This document shows, piece after piece, positions 1 to 4,333 of a stretch of DNA of 5,928 bases (position 1 is the stretch's first letter; each line of letters opens with the position of its first letter). The DNA comes from Syntrophaceae bacterium UBA1163 (lineage in GTDB: Bacteria; Desulfobacterota; BSN033; UBA1163), in NCBI GenBank assembly GCA_002311635.1, contig DBZJ01000192.1, forward strand, positions 1 through 5,928, written 5' to 3'. A program made the translations under genes and the position numbers. The notes below the pieces were generated by a model that saw nothing but the letters and a program-made list of their open reading frames with translations, was not told the DNA's origin and did no database searches.

Positions 1-56
1 GACTTTTTCTACAGGCTCGTTACGCGATTCAGTGGAGGGATAAGTTATGCGGCCTT

Positions 57-1055
57 CTATGGCCTTATCTCAACAATCGTTCCATTTGGCACCAGCTTTT
101 CAATTTCCTCTATTTCTTCGTCCGTAACGGCAATACACCCTTTCGTCCAGTCAGGGTCCTTGTGAGAATCGCCCAACCACGAAAAACCTTCCTTAATCCC
201 GTGGATCATGATGCTTCCGCCCGGGGAAACACCGAGTTGTTTTGCCCGCTGTTTGTCTTTCTCGTTTGGATAAGAGATATGAAGAGATCGGTGATAGCGG
301 CTGTCCTTGTTTCTTGAATCGATAATGTAGGTTCCCTCCGGAGTTTTGTTATCGCCCTGCCTTTCTTTCGGACCGTTCGGGTTTTCCCCCAGGGCTATTT
401 TGTAGGTCTTGAGCGCCTCGCCCCTTGAGAACAACGTCAATCGTCGTTCTTTCTTCTCTATCAAAATCTTATCTGCTGGTCCCCTCTGGAATGCAAAAAC
501 ATTTTGTTCGAGAACCTCAATCCTTTTTTGCAATGTAATAATCTCGCCCCCCTTGCTTTCAACCTCCTGTTCGAGAGACTCAATCTGTCTTTGCTGCGCG
601 GCAATCGTCCGGTCTTTTTGTTGGAGTTTCTCAATCTTTTTTTGCTGCGTAGCGATCATCCGATCCTTGAGAAGGACATTATTGATATTGAATATCATCA
701 TCTCACTGTCCTTCCTGTACCCACTCCCCGGATAATCCTTTATCAGTTTCTGAAAACATTCCAGAGATTTCTGATAATTCTTTTGTTCATTTCCAGGATA
801 AGCATAAATAATTCCCATCTCGAAAAGAACCCTGTCCCCCGCCTTAGGGCCTTTTTCAATAATCTCTTCATATTTGCTCAGAGAGGCATTGTAATTTCCA
901 AGGCTGAAAAAATCATTCGCTTCTTTGAAGGCTGTCTCCGCATTAAAGTGACTGCACCCGCATATTTGAATTGCTGTTGTGATGATGCAGACAAGTAAAA
1001 AATAAACAAACTCACCTGCCCTGCGCTCTTTTTTTCCCATAGGCCCCTTCGTCAT
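57..1055 (-). CDS. Lipoprotein with TPR-like region, coiled coil and YafK-like L,D-transpeptidase (YkuD) domain
   Basis: This is a 332-aa predicted envelope enzyme. Residues 16-33 form a hydrophobic signal segment ending in ICGC, so Cys34 would be lipidated. Residues ~40-115 resemble TPR-type helical pairs (AFKEANDFFSLGNYNASLSKY, then YQKSLECFQKLIKDYP with DYPGS turn). Residues ~130-188 are a heptad-like coiled coil containing a 17-residue duplication. Residues ~195-332 are a YkuD domain with IMIHG (His285) and WTKGCIAVTD (catalytic Cys307). The GPKERQGDNKTPEG segment, DSRY and PNEKD resemble E. coli YafK (DpaA/LdtF), which releases Lpp from peptidoglycan. The H-to-C spacing is longer than in YafK, so cross-linking rather than cleavage remains possible. 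The ATG at 1055 lacks a Shine-Dalgarno. The in-frame ATG at 1040 follows AAGGGG at only 3 nt and gives a more typical signal peptide, so the true start is unsettled. The Lpp-like gene lies upstream. Confidence 0.9.
   Translation of the reverse strand: MTKGPMGKKERRAGEFVYFLLVCIITTAIQICGCSHFNAETAFKEANDFFSLGNYNASLSKYEEIIEKGPKAGDRVLFEMGIIYAYPGNEQKNYQKSLECFQKLIKDYPGSGYRKDSEMMIFNINNVLLKDRMIATQQKKIEKLQQKDRTIAAQQRQIESLEQEVESKGGEIITLQKRIEVLEQNVFAFQRGPADKILIEKKERRLTLFSRGEALKTYKIALGENPNGPKERQGDNKTPEGTYIIDSRNKDSRYHRSLHISYPNEKDKQRAKQLGVSPGGSIMIHGIKEGFSWLGDSHKDPDWTKGCIAVTDEEIEEIEKLVPNGTIVEIRP
567..668 (-). repeat. 51-bp tandem duplication inside the coiled coil of the YafK-like gene
   Basis: Two adjacent 51-bp units (618-668 and 567-617) encode KDRMIATQQKKIEKLQQ and KDRTIAAQQRQIESLEQ, residues 130-146 and 147-163. 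About two thirds of residues are identical and the unit is in frame. It lengthens the helical stalk between the TPR-like part and the catalytic domain. The copies have diverged at the DNA level, so the duplication is not recent. Confidence 0.8.
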
Positions 1056-1102
1056 CGCAAATAATATGTTGATGATCTCAGAACATCCCTCTTCCTTTTA
1101 CT

Positions 1103-1131
1103 CATATATCCAAAAATGCACCACATTACAA
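1103..1131 (-). promoter_or_regulatory. Candidate sigma70-type promoter for the YafK-like gene
   Basis: On the minus strand, TTGTAA (1126-1131) and TATATG (1103-1108) are separated by exactly 17 bp. Each hexamer matches consensus at 4 of 6 positions. Transcription would start near 1096, giving a leader of about 40 nt before the ATG at 1055. No transcript data support it; the call rests on spacing and hexamers alone. Confidence 0.35.
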
Positions 1132-1197
1132 GTTGCCACATGTCTGCTCGGCAGATGAAAGGATGAACGGTCCGGACGGATGCAGCCGGTGGGAGGA

Positions 1198-1238
1198 GAA
1201 TGGGGGTAGCAGGGTATGAGACTCCGCCACCCCCATTC
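1198..1238 (-). repeat. 10-bp perfect inverted repeat downstream of the Lpp-like gene
   Basis: GAATGGGGGT (1198-1207) pairs perfectly with ACCCCCATTC (1229-1238) across a 21-nt loop. It begins 41 nt past the lipoprotein stop. No T-tract follows on either strand, so it is not a classic intrinsic terminator. It could stabilise the 3' end of an abundant lipoprotein mRNA, assist factor-dependent termination, or be a REP-like element. Confidence 0.5.
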
Positions 1239-1278
1239 CGGGGCATTAAAGGCAATGTTCACAGGCCCGATAATAGGG

Positions 1279-1626
1279 TTACTTCTTCATTGACTTCCGA
1301 AAAGCTTCATCAGCCTTCTTCGCCTTTTCCTCTGCGATCGCTGTCTTTTCGTCTGCGATTCTCGCCTTTTCGTCTGCGATCCTCTCCTTTTCCTCTGCCT
1401 TCTTCAGAGCATCTTCGGCGCGGGCTGCGGCAGCCTCTGCCTTCAGGGTGGCTGCATCGGCCGCGGCCTTGGCAGCCTGCGCATCTTGCACTGCCTGATC
1501 CGCTTTCGCACCAATCAGCATTTCCTGCGACTGGACTTTCGCGAGGTCACTTTTGGTTGCACACCCCCCCACAGTAATAGCAAGAACAACCATGATCGAG
1601 ATCACCAAAAAGCTCTTCTTCATCAT
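1279..1626 (-). CDS. Small alanine-rich Lpp/OprI-like lipoprotein ending in Lys-Lys
   Basis: This 115-aa predicted outer-membrane lipoprotein starts MMKKSF and has a hydrophobic signal segment ending VGGC (Cys22), leaving a 94-aa mature chain. The chain is almost all helix-forming Ala, Lys, Glu, Asp and Arg, first Ala-rich, then clear heptads at residues 81-108 (ERIADEK, ARIADEK, TAIAEEK, AKKADEA). It ends FRKSMKK. This is the layout of Lpp/OprI alanine-zipper lipoproteins, whose C-terminal Lys can be joined to meso-diaminopimelate by L,D-transpeptidases. E. coli Lpp is shorter (58 mature residues). Covalent attachment here is inferred from the terminal Lys and from the two YkuD genes on either side. 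A GTG at 1644 would extend the frame by 6 codons but lies across the ribosome site, so ATG 1626 (7 nt after AGGAGG) is preferred; ATG 1623 is also possible. Confidence 0.88.
   Translation of the reverse strand: MMKKSFLVISIMVVLAITVGGCATKSDLAKVQSQEMLIGAKADQAVQDAQAAKAAADAATLKAEAAAARAEDALKKAEEKERIADEKARIADEKTAIAEEKAKKADEAFRKSMKK
1324..1386 (-). repeat. Three 21-bp in-frame heptad repeats in the Lpp-like gene
   Basis: Three consecutive 21-bp units (1366-1386, 1345-1365, 1324-1344) encode ERIADEK, ARIADEK and TAIAEEK, with a degenerate fourth (AKKADEA) below. On the plus strand the units share CTTTTC(G/C)TCTGCGAT-type cores. One unit equals one heptad, so gain or loss would change coiled-coil length without breaking the frame. 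Confidence 0.8.
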
Positions 1627-1629
1627 CTC

Positions 1630-1641
1630 ATCACCTCCTTT
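1630..1641 (-). promoter_or_regulatory. Near-perfect Shine-Dalgarno of the Lpp-like gene
   Basis: The mRNA reads AAAGGAGGTGAT just before GAG-ATG-ATG. Eleven bases match the complement of the usual 16S rRNA 3' end. It decides the start in favour of ATG 1626 or 1623 over GTG 1644, and suggests strong translation, as expected for an abundant structural lipoprotein. Confidence 0.85.
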
Positions 1642-1643
1642 CA

Positions 1644-1662
1644 CTAAGACTCAGATTCTTAG
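1644..1662 (-). promoter_or_regulatory. 5' UTR hairpin directly upstream of the Lpp-like ribosome site
   Basis: In the minus-strand transcript CTAAGA (1662-1657) pairs with TCTTAG (1649-1644) around a 7-nt loop. The stem ends 3 nt before the Shine-Dalgarno and leaves it open. It may protect the 5' end of the mRNA or keep the ribosome site exposed. The stem is short and AU-rich, so chance is possible. Confidence 0.35.
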
Positions 1663-1720
1663 CCTTTATCACTCGCTTCCTGATTTAGGACATGCCAATC
1701 CAAGCTCTTTGCTAGCAAGA

Positions 1721-1750
1721 ACTATTCCCAGTATCTTGAAGATCGGGCAA
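1721..1750 (-). promoter_or_regulatory. Weak candidate promoter for the Lpp-like gene
   Basis: On the minus strand TTGCCC (1745-1750) and AATAGT (1721-1726) are 18 bp apart, each matching the sigma70 hexamer at 4 of 6 positions. The leader would be about 90 nt and would include the 1644-1662 hairpin. It was the best pair found by eye but is not strong. Confidence 0.2.
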
Positions 1751-1806
1751 TACCTTATATATCTAATTCTTTATGATCTGCTCGTTTCGATGAATTGAAT
1801 TGTTGC

Positions 1807-1855
1807 AGGGAATTCCATACATAAAAGTAAAAAATGCTGAAGGGAAATCCATACA
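1807..1855 (-). repeat. Pair of 15-bp direct repeats upstream of the Lpp-like gene
   Basis: AGGGAATTCCATACA (1807-1821) and AGGGAAATCCATACA (1841-1855) differ at one base and start 34 bp apart, roughly three helical turns. A partial third copy, AGGGAATTCACTAT, lies at 1943-1956. They sit about 180-230 bp before the lipoprotein start on the minus strand, where activator sites could lie. No known operator was recognised. Confidence 0.55.
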
Positions 1856-2022
1856 GTTTTTTGGTTCAAACTATCGTTAACGCATCTGTGAAGATTTATC
1901 CCTTGGCAAGGCATCCGATGAGGTACGCGTACTTTTCGTAAGAGGGAATTCACTATGAAACTGCCTTGGCAAAAGTTTTGCTTGAATGTGCGACTCTCAA
2001 AAGCCAGAAAAACCGGGATTGG

Positions 2023-3342
2023 CTATCTCTTCTTGACAGGTTCAATCAAGATCCCGTCTATTTCCAGATCAATTTTCAAGCGTTTGGCTGCATCTTTGGC
2101 CTCGCCGATATCATTGAAGGGGCCGGCCATAACACGGTAGCTATCGCCCTTGGATACCACCCTTGCCGGGATTTGCGGACCCTGGTGGTTGATCATTGCG
2201 GAAATCCTCAAGGCTTCCATCTCGTCACGCGAATCCGCCGCCAAAACATACCACGCCCCCATTTGCAGTTCTGGTACTTCGGGTTTGCCGTATAATTTCT
2301 CCGGGTGCTTGACTTCTACGGTTTTCACAGGCCCTCTTTCATCTCCTTGACGGATCTCGAATATGGGGACAGGAATCCCCCGCGCCTCGGCCAATACCTC
2401 CTTAACTTTGCCCCAGTCCAGCTTGCGCCCCGATTCCTTTTCAATATTTCTCAATTTTATATATAGCTTATCAAACTCAACAGCATCCAAGTCTTCCGGG
2501 GGCGCATGAACTTCCATGTAAATTACCCCATTGCATTGGCCCAGGAGATAGGGTTGGTTAACGATGCATACAGGTGTCTTCACCGGAGTGTTCTCGTAGA
2601 GTTTCTTTATGTCTTCTGGATAGAGTCTGATGCAGCCATTGGTTGCCCTAAGGCCAATGCTAGCCGGTTTATTCGTACCATGGATCAAATAGGTCGACTT
2701 ACTTAGATATAGCGCGTATTCTCCCAGGGGATTTTGAGGCCCCGGTAGGACTTTAGCGGGCAGAGGATCTCCTTTCTTTAGATGATCCTTGGCAATTGAG
2801 GCAGGCACATGCCAGGTCGGCAGGGTTGCCTTGCGCGCCACATACATTTCACCCATGGGCGAAGGTCGCTCTACGGTACCGACACCAAGCGGATAGGTCG
2901 ACACTGCCAGTGACTTGCTATCTCCTTTAAATTGAAAGAGCCTCATCGCGGCTAAGTTGATCACGATCCCTTTTCTTGGACCATCCGGCAGGATAAAGCT
3001 TAGAGGCAACAGGATGCGCTCTCCAGCCTTAGGAACCCATACGTCTACGCCTGGATTTGCTTCACTGATTGCATTGGTCCCCAAGCTGAAGTGCCTTGCA
3101 ACATCCGGCAGTGTATCCCCTTTTCCGAGCCTTAGGACTGCCAGCCGGCCAACGACGTTCTCTCCCTTTGCAACCGAGAAATCATTTTTTTCGATCTTTT
3201 CTTCCGGATAACTTGGTGCGGGTGAGGGCTTCACCTCAACTTTTTTCATTGCAACACATCCAACGAAATAACAGATGAATATAAATAGAACTAAAAGACG
3301 AACCTTGTTGAATAACGTTGACGAGTCAGTCGTTTGGCACAT
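2023..3342 (-). CDS. L,D-transpeptidase of ErfK/YbiS/YcfS type with LysM and C-terminal SPOR domain
   Basis: This 439-aa predicted lipoprotein has a hydrophobic segment at residues 14-28 ending FVGC (Cys29; Phe at -3 is unusual for a lipobox). A LysM-like domain spans ~68-114 (GKGDTLPDVARHF ... IL at the end). The YkuD domain, ~120-262, begins LPDGPRKGIVINLAAMRLF and contains GPQNPLGEYALY, HGTN (His221) and SIGLRATNGCIRL (catalytic Cys237). This is the signature of E. coli LdtA/B/C (ErfK, YbiS, YcfS), which attach Lpp to peptidoglycan. A SPOR-like domain spans ~361-436 (GAWYVLAADS ... YRVMAGPFNDIGEAKDAAKRL); SPOR domains bind denuded septal glycan. E. coli LdtA-C lack SPOR. Start: ATG 3342 has an in-frame TGA two codons upstream, no later ATG precedes the signal segment, and no good Shine-Dalgarno is seen. 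The Lpp-like gene follows downstream. Confidence 0.93.
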   Translation of the reverse strand: MCQTTDSSTLFNKVRLLVLFIFICYFVGCVAMKKVEVKPSPAPSYPEEKIEKNDFSVAKGENVVGRLAVLRLGKGDTLPDVARHFSLGTNAISEANPGVDVWVPKAGERILLPLSFILPDGPRKGIVINLAAMRLFQFKGDSKSLAVSTYPLGVGTVERPSPMGEMYVARKATLPTWHVPASIAKDHLKKGDPLPAKVLPGPQNPLGEYALYLSKSTYLIHGTNKPASIGLRATNGCIRLYPEDIKKLYENTPVKTPVCIVNQPYLLGQCNGVIYMEVHAPPEDLDAVEFDKLYIKLRNIEKESGRKLDWGKVKEVLAEARGIPVPIFEIRQGDERGPVKTVEVKHPEKLYGKPEVPELQMGAWYVLAADSRDEMEALRISAMINHQGPQIPARVVSKGDSYRVMAGPFNDIGEAKDAAKRLKIDLEIDGILIEPVKKR

Positions 3343-3351
3343 GGGTCAAAT

Positions 3352-3375
3352 AAGGTACCTTTCTTAATGAAGAAA
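3352..3375 (-). promoter_or_regulatory. Palindrome and overlapping hairpin just upstream of the transpeptidase start
   Basis: AAGGTACCTT (3352-3361) is a perfect 10-bp palindrome 9 bp from the ATG. It overlaps a second structure, TTTCTT (3360-3365) with AAGAAA (3370-3375) around a 4-nt loop. The only purine-rich AAAGG lies inside these elements and too far from the start. Use as an operator or translational switch is conjecture. Confidence 0.25.
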
Positions 3376-3810
3376 ATTTAAAAACCCATTTTTCACTAAA
3401 GCACTGGATCGTATGGATGCGCAAGGCTCAATTCCATCGAAACGGCGGTAACGTACAATTCAAAATATATACCAAGTATAGCTGATATTTTCAAAATAAC
3501 GAATGTTATTGGAGGAGGTTTCAGATTTTACAAAGTGCGCTGGCTACCTTGAGGCCTCCAGGGTCAGATCTCAACGGATGATCTGGTAGTTAGCTCAAGC
3601 TATTTAGCCCTCAACTTGGTAGTGTAGATCCACCGAGGTACGAATATTCCACATCTGGCCGAAGATCAAAACAGCCCCCCACATTCAAACTTTGCTAAGT
3701 AATGATAAAAAATTGGTTTGGGGTGAGTTGAATATACGATAAGGGAGTAAGTAGGTCAAGAGAAATCGACCACCGGTGATTACCGACAGAAATCTTGCAT
3801 CTCTGCCCCC

Positions 3811-3837
3811 TTGTTTGCCTAAGAGATAGGCAGGCAG
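3811..3837 (+). repeat. 11-bp stem-loop (plus-strand RNA form)
   Basis: TTGTTTGCCTA (3811-3821) pairs with TAGGCAGGCAG (3827-3837) around AGAGA. Three of the eleven pairs are G-U in plus-strand RNA. They would be A-C mismatches in minus-strand RNA, which favours a plus-strand transcript if the structure is real. No promoter was identified for such an RNA. Confidence 0.4.
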
Positions 3838-3858
3838 ACCCACCATGGATTAACCGGG

Positions 3859-3904
3859 ATAACCCCGAAGGGTGAAGATTTCTTCTAAAAAGAAATAGGG
3901 TTAT
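3859..3904. repeat. Nested inverted repeats
   Basis: ATAACCC (3859-3865) pairs with GGGTTAT (3898-3904) and encloses a perfect 7-bp hairpin, ATTTCTT (3878-3884) with AAGAAAT (3890-3896). A competing 8-bp pairing joins GGGTGAAG (3870-3877) to CTTCACCC (3955-3962). The density of complementary arms is higher than expected for plain spacer, but each is short. Confidence 0.4.
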
Positions 3905-3979
3905 TGCCTTTCCCTTCAGTGTAGATGCCTTATTCAGAAGATTCCCTCTGAAGACTTCACCCAATAATCAGTAGATGCT

Positions 3980-4011
3980 CCTCGAAAAATAGGAGGATCT
4001 TGATTTCGAGG
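3980..4011. repeat. 8-bp perfect inverted repeat
   Basis: CCTCGAAA (3980-3987) pairs with TTTCGAGG (4004-4011) across 16 nt. No T-tract follows on either strand, so it is not a terminator. It may be part of a larger folded element running from about 3811 to 4097. Confidence 0.4.
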
Positions 4012-4333
4012 GATAAGTCTATTGAGCTAATTAAATGGCAGGAGGCAGGATTGGAGAATCTACTCGTAAGCCCCAAGCCTCAAAAGAAGAATTGGGGAGA
4101 GGGTCATGAGGGATTATCGAAAAGGTGAGCACCAAAATCCTCCGTGTTCATTGAAGGTTGCACCTACAAGTCGTGACTCTCAGAGGATTCTGGAGATCGA
4201 CGATTACGGGTTGAGTAGAAATCAAGTACTTCAATACAAAAGATGAAAATCATATCGAAACATTTTTACCTGCCTAAAAGCAGCACGGGTTCAGGAAGCC
4301 TTGGCCTCGGCCGATAATCGGGACACTACGCGA

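Larger units (their letters stand above)
1645..2022. other. Intergenic region with several short palindromes and direct repeats
   Basis: No gene is supported here; a plus-strand ATG at 1955 opens only a 61-aa frame that runs into the transpeptidase gene antisense. The stretch holds perfect palindromes TTGCTAGCAA (1709-1718), GGAATTCC (1810-1817), CGTTAACG (1875-1882) and GTACGCGTAC (1923-1932), plus CCTTGGCAAGG (1901-1911). CCTTGGCAA recurs at 1964-1972. The region must contain the promoter of the Lpp-like gene, if that gene is transcribed separately, and the 3' end of the transpeptidase transcript. A weak 5-bp stem overlapping the transpeptidase stop codon (2002-2006 with 2020-2024), followed by TTTT on the minus strand, is the only terminator-like element seen. 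Confidence 0.5.
3343..4333. other. 991-bp gap without a recognisable gene, containing several foldable inverted repeats
   Basis: The longest frames are short and lack support. One is an 89-codon TTG-start minus frame (3695-3964) with no ribosome site. Another is a 46-codon plus frame (4106-4246) after GGGGAGAGGG. Neither encodes a recognisable motif. The gap is AT-richer than the radical SAM gene on its right. It holds stem-loops at 3495-3510, 3565-3585, 3811-3837, 3859-3904, 3878-3896, 3980-4011 and 4071-4097. It could hold a structured RNA, a decayed gene, or a long leader or 3' region. No transposase remnant, terminal repeats or target duplication was seen. Confidence 0.5.

Noticed and set aside
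51..64. GGCC-TTCTAT-GGCC hairpin at the stop of the YafK-like gene as a terminator
   Set aside because: The stem is only 4 bp and no T-tract follows on the minus strand.
1052..1105. 17-codon frame MSKRKRDVLRSSTYYLR whose stop overlaps the YafK-like start (ATGA)
   Set aside because: Its ATG overlaps the proposed -10 box and would not be transcribed from that promoter; no ribosome site is present.
1200..1577. Plus-strand frame of 125 codons rich in Pro, Leu and Arg
   Set aside because: It is the antisense of the repetitive Lpp-like gene; the open frame follows from that gene's repeated Glu/Ala/Lys codons.
1955..2140. Plus-strand small frame after AGAGGGAATTCACT
   Set aside because: Most of it is antisense to the SPOR domain coding sequence, and no protein feature is recognisable.
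3585..3660. tRNA-like wording (TAGCTCAAG ... GGTACGAATATTCC)
   Set aside because: No acceptor stem, anticodon arm or cloverleaf can be drawn around it.
3695..3964. Minus-strand frame of 89 codons
   Set aside because: It needs a TTG start, has no ribosome site, and its product shows no motif, signal peptide or sensible composition.
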